From contig NC_087063.1 in NCBI RefSeq assembly GCF_963678635.1, positions 54,949,074 to 55,013,073 of the forward strand: 64,000 bases of DNA, given 5' to 3'. Source of the stretch: Symsagittifera roscoffensis. Its lineage: Eukaryota > Xenacoelomorpha > Acoela > Convolutidae. The position numbers and the translations under genes are program-made. How positions within the stretch are numbered: position 1 is the first letter of the stretch; every line of letters starts with the position of its first letter. The notes under the pieces are model-generated. The model was not told where the DNA came from. It did not search any database and saw only the letters and a list, made by a program, of their open reading frames with translations. Below, in pieces: positions 21,345 through 33,460 of the stretch.

Positions 21345-23176
21345 TCATTTTAAACCGTTTTGGTTGCCATAGCAACTGTTGGATGAAATATTCTGATTTG
21401 ATACATTTTGATCAATTCTAGAATATTCTAGAACGTTTTCGTTCCGGTCGAGTCTATCGTGATCACTCAGTCGACTGTGTAAACAGTCGAGAGCTTTATG
21501 AAAGCTTTCAATCGATGTGACTACAAATTTTTCATCCAATACTGATTCCGGCCACGGTTCACCCTTCGGGTCTCTAGACAAATAATCTACTATCCCCATA
21601 TCTTTCCCTGGTATATAAATAACCTTAAATTGAAAGGGTAATAGTCTGTCTACCCATCTAATTAACCTAGATTGGTAGATTTCATTTGACTTATTTTCAT
21701 CCAGGGCAGAAACAAGTGCTTTATGGTCTGTGGCTATCACGAATTCTTTTCCTAGCAAATAGTGTTCAAATCGGTCAACCGACCATACTACTGCTAGCAG
21801 TTCCCAACCATTAGTGGAGTATTTTTTTTCTTGTGTGTTTAAACATCTCGACGCAAATGCGATCGGTATCCACTCCCCCTCCACTTTTTGTTGTTCCAAC
21901 GTTGCACCTAGCCCACTGTGGCTGGCGTCACATTTTACCCTAGTAGCTAACTTAGGATCGTAATATTGAATAATGGTTATGTTCGCAACCGCTGCTTTTA
22001 TTGATTCGAAAATATCCGAGTGTTTTTCCTCCCATTCGAATTTTTTAACCTGAATTTTCACGCTTTTGAGTTTTTTCTTCTCATTTCCTTCTCGCAGGAG
22101 AGGTCTCAGTTTATCAGTCAGATTAGCCGCGTTGGGTATGAATTTAGCTAGATGATTTATGCTACCCAAAAATGACCTGAGTTGTTTCAAAGAAGTTGGC
22201 GGACTAAGCTTCAATATCGCTTCCGTTTTTGTTTTTTTTTGGTGAAATACCGTCAAACGATAACTTATGACCCAGCCAATTCACCTCATTCTGAAAGAAT
22301 TCTTATTTCGATAATTTCAGTGCCAAGTTTTTTTTGTCTTACTTTTCCAGTACGTTCATAATCAGTTTTTCATGTTCTTCTGCACTTCCCTTAGACACAA
22401 TGAGTATATCATTCAGAAAACAGAATGTATTGTCAGCATGATTTGAAGTTCTATCCATAGCCTTTTGGAACTCCGCCGGCATGTCTGCCAGGCCATAGAA
22501 TCCGGTCAGGAATCTGTATGTTCCAGTAGCTTGTCCTCCTATGATGTTAAAATTACATTGTTTAGCTGTCTCTGCAGTCAGTTTGAGTTGACTGTACGCG
22601 TACTTCAAATCTAGTACTGAGAAATACAGCGTGCCGTTTGTATTTGCTGTAACTATTTGGCTGACTTCATCCAGTAATTCATCAACATTAGGCATTTGAT
22701 ATTTATTTTTGAATAACTGTCTGTTTATGGGTTTTGCATCTATTGCCAATTTTATGGAATCATCGTTTTTTACTGTTATTACAATAGGCGCTATAAAACA
22801 ATCACTAGTACATTTGTCCAGACGTTTTATATGCCCTTCTTTTAACAGTTTTTTTCATTTCCTCATACACTTTCTCCTGTATGTGTATTGGAATTCGCCT
22901 CCCTTTTTCTTGTAAGGGACAAAGTGGATACTTGAACTTTTTACTGACAACATGATTCTTCGAACACCCCTGACGATCAAAAAGATCTTTAAATTTACTA
23001 TTAAACTTATTTTTCCAACCTTCTGACTGTTCGCACAGCAATACATCAAACCTCGTCTTTTCTTTGGGTGCCAACTTCTGTGTTGTGTGAATCCCCACTT
23101 TGCTCTGTAAATCCAGCCCCAATATGCATCTCGTGCGTCTTTCTGTGATCAAGAACGATATCCCACTACTTCCCAC
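21345..23176 (-). pseudogene. Element C reverse transcriptase and RNase H
   Basis: Frames 23176-22805, 22749-22339 and 22256-21345. RT blocks seen: KLAIDAKPINRQLFKNKYQM, LYFSVLDLKYAYSQLKL with the first Asp, FLTGFYGLADMPAEFQKAMD, then FLNDILIVSKG. In the family the last reads FLDD; here the codon AAT gives Asn for a catalytic Asp. RNase H follows with VKCDASHSGLGATLEQ, YSTNGWELLAVVWSVDRFEH, VIATDHKALVSAL and GIVDYLSRDPKGEP, the four acidic positions in order. The frames are separated by indels near 22800 and 22280-22330. Not functional as read. Confidence 0.88.
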
Positions 23177-23258
23177 CCTGCCGAACGGATGGTTGTAGTG
23201 ATTGCGCCCAGTATATTAATTGGCTGTTTATTGTAGTCCACAAATTGAGCAGTCAAAT

Positions 23259-24036
23259 TTAGATTTCCCATGGAGTGAACTTCGTATTTTTCGAAGTCTC
23301 TAATATTTGCTTTGCGGTTGCCCAATTAAGAAACGATACTGGACTTCCGGTATCAATGGTCATATTGATGATTTGATGATCTATTCTCACCAAAGCTTTC
23401 AATGACCTTATTTGTTGCGATCGTGTATTTCTGCGAATATCGACCTTCTTTATGTCCTTACCGCTGTCCCTTCTTTCTTTTTTTCTATTCGCTTGCTGTT
23501 TTATGTATTCGTCTATCTGTTCTAATGACGACAACTCAGATTCGATAGCCATTATTTCAAACTCATCGCACGAGTCAAATGACTGAATCAAATTGCACTC
23601 TTCATGTGAGCTAGATGATTTTTCCGCAATCTCGTTTACTTGTTGCGACTTACACATTTTTGCAAAATGGTTTGGTTTGGAACAATTTTTACATTTTTCC
23701 CATGGCGGGGCATTTCTTTAGTTGTCCTTCTCCGAATAATCGACCACATCGAGTACACGTTTTCGAAGCTATAGGATTTCTCCCCTCTCTTTTATCCGAA
23801 TATGATTTCTTTTTGTACGTATTGCTCGATTGTCTCCTGCCATTATCATTCTTATTACCAATATTCATGATTGGTTCTTGTTTTATTTTCCTTGTTCCGT
23901 GAGTTTGACCTGCACTTGCAGTCAGTGAGTTCGCTTTCTGAAATGCCTGAGTTGTCTGTTTGCTCTGTTCAAACTTCAATGCCCTCTTAAATACCTCCTC
24001 TGGTGAAAATGTTTCAAATGTTAATGTGTCCTGCAA
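23259..24036 (-). pseudogene. Element C nucleocapsid knuckles and aspartic protease
   Basis: Frame 24036-23689 is the end of Gag and includes CTRCGRLFGEGQLKKCPAMG, a Cys-rich motif of the CX2C type. Across a short shift, the next frame opens with a second knuckle-like CSKPNHFAKMC (about 23690-23640). Frame 23657-23259 then holds the protease active strand INMTIDTGSPVSFLNWATA with DTG. Gag-to-protease order and the CPAxGK...C spacing are typical of the K02A2.6-like elements. Confidence 0.75.
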
Positions 24037-24706
24037 TGCCTAATTTTTCGTTTTCGATATGAATAAATCACGCACTAGTTCATCTTCAAGTGTTCCTAAC
24101 TCCGCTTTGGCTGCTTGGGCAGTTAGTGCTGCATGAAAGGCCTCCAATGTTTCGCCTGTTTCTTGAGCTCAATTAAACAGTTTGTAACGCTCATACGTAA
24201 CGCTTTGTGTTTTGTCAAATGCAATCTTAGCCAAAGCAACCATCTCTCGAAATTCTAACTTTGAAACTTCTACATGCGGATTCTTCTGTACAAATTTCTT
24301 TTTCCCTTCTGTTCCTAACGCTAGGAATAATCTAGAGGCTACCCTTTTTTGTTCTTCATTATATCATACGTTGTGTCCAACCTTTGTTCCTCTAGCTTTT
24401 CTTTCATCGTTTTCCAGAAGAATTTTGTCCCGTGTGAGTTGGTTTCTGGCCTCTCTCTGCAATCGCTTGTGCATTCTCGTGTTCTCGTGGAGTCTCCGGT
24501 CTAGGTAACGGTTCCAACAAAACTTCCTTCGGTTCTTCTAACAATAGCTCCGGATTCACGCTCTCCTTTACTGTTACTGCCAGTAAAAATTGATCTAGCC
24601 ATATCTTAAAATTCCACGGAGGGTCGGAATTCGCTGTTGTCCAAAATACAGGAATTCCCATATCCGTTCTGTTGTCTTGGGACATAAATCCTGCCGACTG
24701 CGCCAT
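24037..24706 (-). pseudogene. Element C Gag, N-terminal and middle part
   Basis: Frame 24706-24404 (100 aa) starts at an ATG with MAQSAGFMSQDNRT and contains PPWNFKIWLDQFLLAVTV, the Gag entry motif seen in this family. The following 370 bp to 24037 continue as capsid-like sequence in broken frames. The ATG at 24706 is a credible Gag start. Confidence 0.65.
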
Positions 24707-25150
24707 GTGATATTCCTATGCTATGGGTGTTAGTTTGTAATAAAACAGAAGAGTAATAAGTTGTAATTTAACTCCTGTTGAAACTTGGTTTTTGTTTAGA
24801 GATTATGTTTATCTTTTCATATCTCTCTTCAGATTGCAAACGTCCAAATGACTGTTGCGTTCGGCCAGCATGAATGGCCTTGAATAATACTAACAATACA
24901 TAACAGAATATTAACACCACTTATTCTCCAAGGTTACTGTGGCAACAGTACTACACCGTACCACAGACTCGGAGTCGAAAAGAGCAATTTCGAAGTTCGA
25001 GGGATGTTTTTACCTTCAATACTCTTTCGCCCCTAAATTTTTGTACTCTTTGATTCTCTGATTTGGAGTTCTGGTAAAAGGGAAACAATGACTGATAATT
25101 GCAATTAATGTAAACAAAAGTTTTGGTTAAACGATCGTACCTATCAACGA
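24707..25150. other. Noncoding flank between element C gag and the LINE
   Basis: No credible ORF. The minus-strand stretch just upstream of C's gag (TATTACAAACTAACACC near 24735) could mark the end of C's 5' LTR, but no second LTR is available for comparison. The rest is unclassified. Confidence 0.4.
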
Positions 25151-26639
25151 GTTGCGTGGAGCGCTCTCCTGCAGCTAACCACTGACTTTTCAAGCTTACC
25201 CCCAGTTGCAGTCAACGGCTTCAAGTATGCCACAAAATTAGCAAAGCTGCTCTGCTCATCATGTAATGAAAACAACGTTCGTGGTCGCTTCATCGAGTAC
25301 TTCACCTCAAGCAAACTGGCCGAAAAACTGGAAAGTTTTGAAATAGACGAAAAATTGCTAAGCATGGAAAACAGGATTATGAACTAAAATGGTTATGGTT
25401 GGAAAAAAAACATGGATGAAGCGTTTGAAAACACTTGTGAAAAGGCATACTTCTGAAAAGACTTACAGTTCTGTACTGACTGAGCACATAAAAAAAGGTG
25501 TACAGCAGAAAAACGAACGAAACGAACCGCCGAAAAAACCATAACGTCAATCAAAGCTTCTGCATGCAATGGATTCCTGAAAATCCCAATCTATCTAAAG
25601 CTAAGAATCTTATCCCCACTAATGAGGATATATAAAGTAATCCCGATTTCAACGACGTGCAACCAATAATTGTGGAAACGTTACGCCTTGCAAAGTTCGA
25701 CGAAAACCGTACCAAACCCAGAACGCTTCTGGTGACTGTTTCTAATTATCAAGAGGACACTAATTCTCGCAAAAAGCTATGAAAAAAGAAGCCAACTGTC
25801 TGATCTTATCAAAAACTGATTGGATTAAATAAATGATAGCGTACCAAAAAAAGCTTCGAATTAGAAACTTGGAGCTGTACAAATTTAAAGTAAAAGTGAT
25901 AAATGTCATTAATGAAAGATCTTGTTGACTAGAGGTCGTTCTAAGTGTTTTGCAATTGAAGGTGAGAAATCTTGTAAGATTCGACGGTCAAGCTAAACTC
26001 TTGGCAGCCATTATCTCTGTCAACTGCAGTTCAATTTTTATCTGCGAAACTTGGCTAAATTGCAAAATTGAGTCATCTGAACTACTGCTAAATGATTACA
26101 ACATACACAGATCAGATTGAGAAACAATATGTGATACAAACCCGCACTGACAAAAATGGATTTCGATCGATTTTAGTATGAAAAAAGTATGCAGATTAGA
26201 TTGAAATCGATTTAAGTTGTAAAAAAGTAAGTTAGTCAAAATAAAAATTTCAGATCGATTTGGATCGAATTTAAATCGATTTAAATCGATTTAATTTCTA
26301 CGCTAAAAAATCGATTCCAGTCGATTTTAAATCAATTTGAATGGATCTTAAATCTGACCTAAAATGAAATCGATCGAAATCGATTTTAAATCGATTTAAA
26401 CCGATTTTTTTCCACTTCTTTTTTTTCTTCAAATTTTCGAATGACAGAAAAAAGAATGAAAATTTTTGTCACGTGTCGTTACAAATACCAAAATTGACTA
26501 AAATGGTTGCAATGCTAAAATAATGCTTGTAAAATTGACTAAAATTCTTGTAAAATGCCTGATATCTCCCCCCCCCCCTCCCCGGAGGATACAGAGACTT
26601 TCGCTACGCCACGGAGAGAATCTCGGGTTAAATTTGACT

Positions 26640-28180
26640 AGTTTTTAGGTAATTAATTTTTTAGGGAAAAATTGGTTTTTTTTTGAAAAATCGTGTTTCG
26701 TCCCACGGCTTTGCTTATTTCTCCTCTGTCTCGAAGAACTATTCAAAATTGTTTGCTGCTATCTGTAGCACAATATCATAGCTTGATTTTGATATAATGG
26801 CCACTGGTTATTTCCTCCTAGTTTTTGGGTAATTAATTTTTTAGTGAAAAATTGGTTTTTTTGAAAAACCGTGTTTCGTACCACGGCTTTGCTTATTTCT
26901 TCTCTGTCTCAAAGAACTATTCAAAAAATGTTTGTGGCTATCTGTAGCCCAATATCATAGCTTGATTTTGATATAATGGCCACTGGTTATTTCGTCCTAG
27001 TTTTTGGGTAATTAATTTTTTAGTGAAAAATTGGTTTTTTTGAAAAATCGTGGCTCGTCCCACTGCTTTGCTTATTTCTCCTCTGTCTCGAAGAACTATT
27101 CAAAATTGTTTGTTGCTATCTGTAGCACAATATCATAGCTTGATTTTGATATAATGGCCACTGGTTATTTCCTCCTAGTTTTTGGGTAATTAATTTTTTT
27201 GTGAAAAATTGGTTTTTTTGAAAAACCGTGTTTCGTACCACGGCTTTGCTTATTTCTCCTCTGTCTCAAAGAACTATTCAAAAAATGTTTGTGGCTATCT
27301 GTAGCCCAATATCATAGCTTGATTTTGATATAATGGCCACTGGTTATTTCGTCCTAGTTTTTGGGTAATTAATTTTTTAGTGAAAAATTGGTTTTTTTGA
27401 AAAATCGTGGCTCGTCCCACGGCTTTGCTTATTTCTCCTCTGTCTCGAAGAACTATTCAAAATTGTTTGTTGCTATCTGTAGCACAATATCATAGCTTGA
27501 TTTTGATATAATGGCCACTGGTTATTTCCTCCTAGTTTTTGGGTAATTAATTTTTTAGTGAAAAAATGGTTTTTTTGAAAAACCGTGTTTCGTACCACGG
27601 CTTTGCTTATTTCTCCTCTGTCTCAAAGAACTATTCAAAAAATGTTTGTGGCTATCTGTAGCCTATTATCATAGCTTTATTTTGATATAATGGCCACTGG
27701 TTATTTCGTCCTCGTTTTTGGGTAATTAGTTTTTTAGTGAAATATTGGTTTTTTGAAAAACCGTGTTTCGTCCCACGGCTTTGCTTATTTCTCCTCTGTC
27801 TCAAAGAACTATTCAAAAATGTTTGTTGCTTTCTGTAGCTCAAAAATGTAGGTTGATATTAATATAATGGCCATTGGTTAAATCTTCCTAGTTTTTAGGT
27901 AATTAATTTTTTAGTGAAAAATTGTTTTTTTTTTAAATCTTAGCTGGTCCCACTGCTTTGCTTATTTCTCCTGTGTCTCGAAGAACTATTCAAAAAGGTT
28001 TGTTGCTATCTGTAGCGCAATATCATAGCTTAATTTTGATATAATGGTCATTGGTTATTTCGTCCTAGTATTTGGGTAATTAATTTTTTAGGGAAAAATT
28101 GATTTTTTCGAAAAATCGTGTTTCTTCCCACGGCTTTGCTTATTTCTGTCTCGAAGAACTAATCAAAATGTTTCGAAGAG
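26640..28180. repeat. Tandem array of about 178-bp units inside element D
   Basis: GGTAATTAATTTTTTAG recurs at about 26648, 26828, 27007, 27185, 27364, 27542, 27721, 27898 and 28075, i.e. 9 units of 177-180 bp. Neighbouring units alternate between two versions (CTATTCAAAATTGTTTG with TCCTCCTAG, and TTCAAAAAATGTTTGTGG with TTCGTCCTAG), so the higher-order period is about 357 bp over the central part. Confidence 0.85.
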
Positions 28181-28760
28181 CTTTTTGCTTAGTCTAGTGT
28201 CTAAGTTTAAGGTTGCTCGTTCGCGGCGCTCTTGAGGCTTTCAGTTTAGCTGAGGGGGTAGGCAAACTGTGCATTTGCTCGCGCACTGTTTGCCTTGTGT
28301 TGTGTTGTGTGATGTATTTTGATATATATCAAATTTACTATGCTGTTTAGGCCTCAGGCGCAGTTGGCTTCGTCGCGTGTGCTTGGCTGGTTCTCTGCCT
28401 GTGTTGCCTGGTGCAGCAGTTGTCTTCCTGGACCGTCTCTTCAACCTCAGGTATGTGTGTTCTCCCCTCCCCTAGTGCTAGCTTAGGTTCTTTTTTTGGG
28501 TTGCCTGCTCAGCCCAAGTGGCTTTTTGCTTAGTCTAGTGTCTAAGTTTAAGGTTGCTCGTTCGCGGCGCTCTTGAGGCTTTCAGTTTAGCTGAGGGGGT
28601 AGGCAAACTGTGCATTTGCTCGCGCACTGTTTGCCTTGTGTTGTGTTGTGTGATGTATTTTGATATACATCAAATTTTACTATGCTGTTTATGCCTCTGG
28701 CGCAGTTGGCTTCGTCGATTGTGCTTGGCTGGTTCTCTGCCTGTGCTGTCTTAGGCAACA
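28180..28760. repeat. Two direct copies of an about 339-bp unit inside element D
   Basis: GCTTTTTGCTTAGTCTAGTG begins at about 28180 and again at about 28519. Both copies run through a GTTGCTCGTTCGCGGCGCTC stretch and a TGTGTTGTGTTGTGTG tract; the second is truncated at about 28760. Short open frames in it are not credible genes. Confidence 0.75.
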
Positions 28761-28849
28761 AATGAAAGTCAATGCAACAAATGAACGTCACATTCAAAAG
28801 AAAAAAAACAAAACAATCTTAAGAATGGAACATTTTTTGAACTCAAAAC

Positions 28850-29645
28850 CTGATTTACAATGATGATTTTCTGTGATTTCATTGCATAAATTTGAGCTGA
28901 AAATCTGGTTTATTTTGACAATTTTCTTGATTTGTTACATATGTTAATGAACAAAACCTGATTTACAATGATGATTTTCTATGATTTCATTGCATAATTT
29001 TGAGCTCAAAATTTGGTTTATTTTGACAATTTTCTTGATTTGTTACATATTTTAATGCACAACATCTGATTTACAATGATGATTTTCTATGATTTCATTG
29101 CATAATTTTGAGCTCAAAATCTGGTTTATTTTGACAATTTTCTTGATTTGTTACATATGTTAATGAACAAAACCTGATTTACAATGATGATTTTCTATGA
29201 TTTCATTGCATAATTTTGAGCTCAAAATCTGGTTTAATTTGACAATTTTCTTGATTTGTTACATATGTTAATGCACAACATCTGATTTACAAGGATGATT
29301 TTCTATGATTTCATTGCATATTTTTGAGCTCAAATTCTGGTTTATTTTGACAATTTTCTTGATTTGTTACATAGGTTAATGCACGAAATCTGATTTACAA
29401 TGATGATTTTCTATGATTTCATTGCATATTTTTGAGTTCAAACTCTGGTTTATTTTGACAATTTTCTTGATTTTTCACATATGTTAATGAACAAAATCTG
29501 ATTTACAATGATGATTTTCTATGATTTCATTGCATATTTTTGAGCTCAAAATATGGTTTATTTTGATAGTTTTCTTGATTTGTTACATATGTTAATGAAC
29601 AAAATCTGATTTACAATGATGATTTTCTATGATTTCATTGCATAA
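28850..29645. repeat. Tandem array of 108-bp units inside element D
   Basis: CTGATTTACAATGATGATTT occurs at 28850, 28958, 29066, 29174, 29282, 29390, 29498 and 29606 with near-constant 108-bp spacing, about 7.4 units. Each also carries GAGCTCAAAATCTGGTTTA and TTTTCTTGATTTGTTACAT with a few substitutions. Confidence 0.88.
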
Positions 29646-32600
29646 TTTTGAAATATCTGGTACGTGTGTTTTTATTTAAAAAATCAAGAATTTTAATTAG
29701 TTTTCTAAATTGCATGTTTTTTTGCCTTGTTAGCAAAAAAAAAACGAGTTTAGTGTGTCGTAAAATCCATCGAAATCGATTTGAATCGATTTTTTAGACA
29801 CTTAAATTGATTTAAAATTTTCAAAAAGATCGATTTAAATCGATTTAAAATGGATTTAAGTGAGATTCTGATGGATTTAAGTGTGATTCCGATGGATTTT
29901 ACTGAGTCGGAAAATCCATCGAAATCGATTTAAATCGATTTTTTAGACACTTAAATTGATTTAAAATTTTCAAAAAAATCGATTTAAATCGATTTAAAAT
30001 CCATTTGAGTTCGTAAAATGGTCACGGTTAATCGATTTAAATCGATTTAAAATCGATTTAAAATCGATTTAAATCGACCGGAAACCATTTCTGTCAGTGC
30101 GGGAACCAATATGGAGGCTCTCTCATTGCAGTAAAAACTTAATTTTCTCAGAAAAATTACTATTAAACTTAGCAGACAGTTGTGTATCATGCAAAATTGA
30201 TACTTCCGGCAAGAAAATCATCTTTCTGCACATTCTACAATCCGCCCAAATTGAGTCCTCGTAGCTTTTTGTCCAAAAAGTTTAGCATTATACTGAAATC
30301 GTTGTCCCTTATCATCTGTGGTGACAATAAGTTCCCGGAAACAAACTGAGAACTCCTTACAAAAACAAAAGAGGAGGAAAAAGTAATTGTCAACGCCATT
30401 AGTGAAACACTTTCTAGACATGCAGTAACTTTCCTGACCTGTGGAAAAAACTTGCCGGACCTGGCTTTTGACAAACATTGCAAGGTACATGCCCAAAAAG
30501 ATGAGTTTTCGTTAAACAATATGACTGCTCAGACCATAGATCTGTCAAAAATGTTGTCGTAACAACATAAAGAAACTAAGGTTGTCATTTATAAAAACTG
30601 CAGCTACGACAATGCCGATTGTGAAGGAATCAATCATATATTGAACCAAACTCACTAACACTGATCCAACCTGCTACACAGTAGAAAAAACTGCACATCG
30701 ATAACAATTACCACCACGGATAACTCAAAGCACTTCAAATTTAATGAAAGAACTGCATGCACAAAAGCAGTCACCAGGCGCCATGGCGCCATGCCGACAA
30801 ATTATCGCAAACGCACGCTAGCAAAACTGAAAAACATAGACATTGTCATCAAAATGAGTGAAAACGATCGTCTGAATTATCAAGAAACGCTATTAAGCAC
30901 TAGAAACAAAAACTTCCTATACAAGCCTTTAAAAAGCCCCCATAAATCTGCATAACCGCCAAAAATAATGACAAACAGCACCACCACTGCTAACAGCCTT
31001 GAGGATAAATGATACTGCTCAACAATTTTTTTCAATCATTGTTCTTAACCAAACTGCAATTTAAGTAATGTCGAAGTCCACAAATCACCGACTTCAAAAC
31101 TTCTAAGCCTATCATCAAGGATTTCTTGCTGACCACTTACGTGACCAAATCACCAGAACCAAATGGTCTTGCAGAAGGCAGGGCAAAACATGGCAAATGC
31201 TCTTCACGACATCCTTAAGAATATCAAACGCCTGAGAAAAACACCAAGCTTCAGGAAATTGGTTACCCTTTCACCGATGTTTAAGAAAAATGACAGGCGC
31301 AAAGTAGAGAACTGGCGTCTCATATCACTGTTAAACATCGATAGCAAAAAGTGGAGAAAAAAAGTAATAATCTCTGTACTTATATTTTGAAAACTTTCAA
31401 CTTAAGAATCCGTACAGGTTCTTCAAATTCAGATCAGTAGTCACAATTATGCTATCATTTGCGTGTAAAATCTAACCCTAGGAAAAACCCAACAGACAAA
31501 GTGGTTGCTTTATACAATGTCTTTTATAAAGCATTTGATAGAGTAGAATTTGAACTGCTAAGGAAAGCTTCAAAATTGATGTTAGATGCTGTCTAATAGA
31601 AATCCTGTGCGACTACTTTGATGTTCGTAAAAAATAGGAAAAGATCAACATCACGGCACTATAAAAACAAAAGGTAACAAATGGTGTGCCACAGGGATCC
31701 CTCTTGGTCCCGCTACTTTTCTGCAATTTCAAAAACAATCTCACCGATCGAGTGAAATTCTCAGATCCGATGTCTTTAAACGGCTTAAACTTGATCCAAA
31801 ACAGGTTCAACAGGGCTTGAAATGCGTAGACGAAAGGATGAAAGAAAACAAGAAGGCCCTGCTCTCGACAAGTGTGCAAAATTGGTTTTCAGGGCAAACT
31901 TTGGAATCTGAAAATGGTTGGGTCAATTTCGGAATCAGATAAAGAATCTCGGATAATTAATCGATTCGAATTTAACTTGGACCAAACATGTAGACATGAA
32001 CCTAGCTTAGACCAGTAAAGCATTTTACTTCAGCAGGCGCATTATTGCGTAAAAGACAGCAACACTGATTAAACTAGGCGTTAACAAGTACATATTAATG
32101 CCAATCATGACTTATGGGCCATCCTGTATCAAACTGAGAAGACACGACCTCACTCTCCTGGAACGTTTCTAGAAGAAAGCCCTTAAATGGATTACAGCCT
32201 GCTCATAAATTATTACATCAACAAGTTACGGTCTCTTAAGGTACTGCCGCTTCCCAAGTTTCTGCATTTCAGAGATCGTCTTTTTCTCTGAAGTCTAGAT
32301 AACAAACAGCTGTGCTCCCAAATCTATCGCTGTACCCGCAATAAAGTCTGAGAATAAAATGGATTTTCGAAGTCGCCAAAGTAAGAACGGAGAATGCTAA
32401 CCGACTGACAAGTAGGTCGACTTCAACGACAAAGCTGGACTCAAAAAAAACCAAATATTAAAAGGGATGTTGAAATATGTGGACGAACATTCCTCAGAAC
32501 AGAATATCTGCACTTGGCTGATTACGCGCGACCGACAACAGTGCCAAAAAAACTGGACTATTTTCTAAAGAAACGAAAAGGAACCAAGTCCCATCAGCTC

Positions 32601-33460
32601 AAAGCTGTAAATCCACATCAGCAACAACAGCAGCAACAACAAATAGCGTTTTCTACAAATTTTTTGATTGTCTTGTTCAATTTTCTAAGCCAAAAAACTT
32701 TTGGACTAAAATCTAAGTCTTAGCTCCTTACTAATGAACTTATCACGCGTAATGAACCCTGCAGCTCTTCAACTTTTAGGAGTTTCTTTTCGTTGTTTGA
32801 CTGAAGTTTTTATCATCTGCCAGCTCAACTATGCATTGGTCAATTCTTCCCCATACTGAAGTGTGTGTATGCCTACAAGCGACTCCCTTTCTTGTGTTCC
32901 TCTGTCCTTATGGCCAAAATGCGAACAGTCAGGCCAAAATAGGTAGAGTTACATCCACCACAGTAGAATTTTTAGACCATATTGGATTTCAGATCACGGG
33001 AGATTGGCGGTTTAAGGGAAGGAAGAGTGGCTTTTAATTTCCGGGTCCTCAACACAGTTTTTGCGTTGGTGATACTGATAACATTGTAATCGATCACTTG
33101 ACTCTAATTTCCTCGATATTGGAGAATGAGCATCGGGAATTTCTCGTCTCGCTAGTCCCATGTTGCCCGAGTTTCCGTCTTGGTTGGCATCAGTTTTCCC
33201 CTTAGAGTTTCGTTTATTGTAACTCACTCAACTTTGGATGATCACTCCTCTCGGTACTCACTTTCCTTCCATTGCTGTTTATTGATCACCATCGCTTCAT
33301 GGTAAAAATCCATATAGATGTGCTCCTAAAAACGCTGTGCACCGTACGCTCTTTTATATTTCTCCTGTACTCCATGTCTAAAAACTCCAAGTCAACGTTT
33401 CATTAGGCATTTCAAGTGTGAACTGTAAGTTGGGGTGCAATTTGTTGGCAGCTTGCAATA

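Larger units (their letters stand above)
20120..24706 (-). mobile_element. Element C: Ty3/gypsy retroelement, 3' part missing
   Basis: Gag, CCHC region, protease, RT, RNase H, linker and integrase zinc finger follow in order on the minus strand. The motif set resembles the widespread animal elements often labelled K02A2.6-like (Pol with FLDDILIVSKG and zinc motif before LQLDYAGPL). No macro domain or ORF4 accompanies it. Integrase is truncated at about 20120, where element A's LTR is placed; the remaining integrase and 3' LTR should lie on the far side of A if A inserted into C. Confidence 0.8.
26141..30103. mobile_element. Element D: 3963-bp terminal-inverted-repeat element inside LINE copy 1
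   Basis: Left end CCCGCACTGACA (26141-26152) and right end TGTCAGTGCGGG (30092-30103) are perfect 12-bp inverted repeats. LINE copy 2 at about 58308 has the uninterrupted site (GATACAAACCAATATGG), which fixes the boundaries and leaves AA as a 2-bp target duplication. Subterminal zones on both sides (26155-26420 and 29755-30090) are built from repeats of AAATCGATTT and ATTTAAATCGAT. The interior is three tandem-repeat blocks with no transposase-like ORF, so it is non-autonomous. Superfamily not assignable; TIRs start neither with a Tc1 nor with a piggyBac signature flanked by TTAA. Confidence 0.8.
25151..33460 (+). mobile_element. LINE copy 1: decayed APE-type non-LTR retrotransposon, interrupted by element D
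   Basis: Plus strand, many stops. An ORF1-like remnant around 25690-25900 has RTLLVTVSNYQ followed by LRIRNLELYKFK. The endonuclease shows IFICETWLNCKIE, LLLNDYNIHRSD (25990-26125), then after the insertion FYNPPKLSPR and LIICGDNKFPE (30225-30345), the pattern of APE endonucleases of CR1/Jockey-type LINEs. RT shows LSPMFKKNDRRKVENWRLIS (31270-31320), FYKAFDRVEFELL (31530) and VPQGSLLVPLL (31690); the catalytic ADD box reads FSDPM. A YGPSCIKLRRHD tract near 32115 is the RT C-terminal region. Sequence from 32720 to 33460 is 3' UTR-like or flank. The clade within the CR1/Jockey group is not resolved. Confidence 0.75.

Noticed and set aside
26640-28180. Centromeric satellite
   Set aside because: The unit size fits, but there are only nine units and they are confined within the TIRs of element D.
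28554-28754. Small Cys/Leu-rich ORFs in element D
   Set aside because: They arise from the 339-bp repeat and have no start context, homology or conservation of frame between the two copies.
28850-29645. CRISPR array
   Set aside because: The 108-bp units are complete tandem copies without variable spacers and lie in a eukaryotic TIR element.
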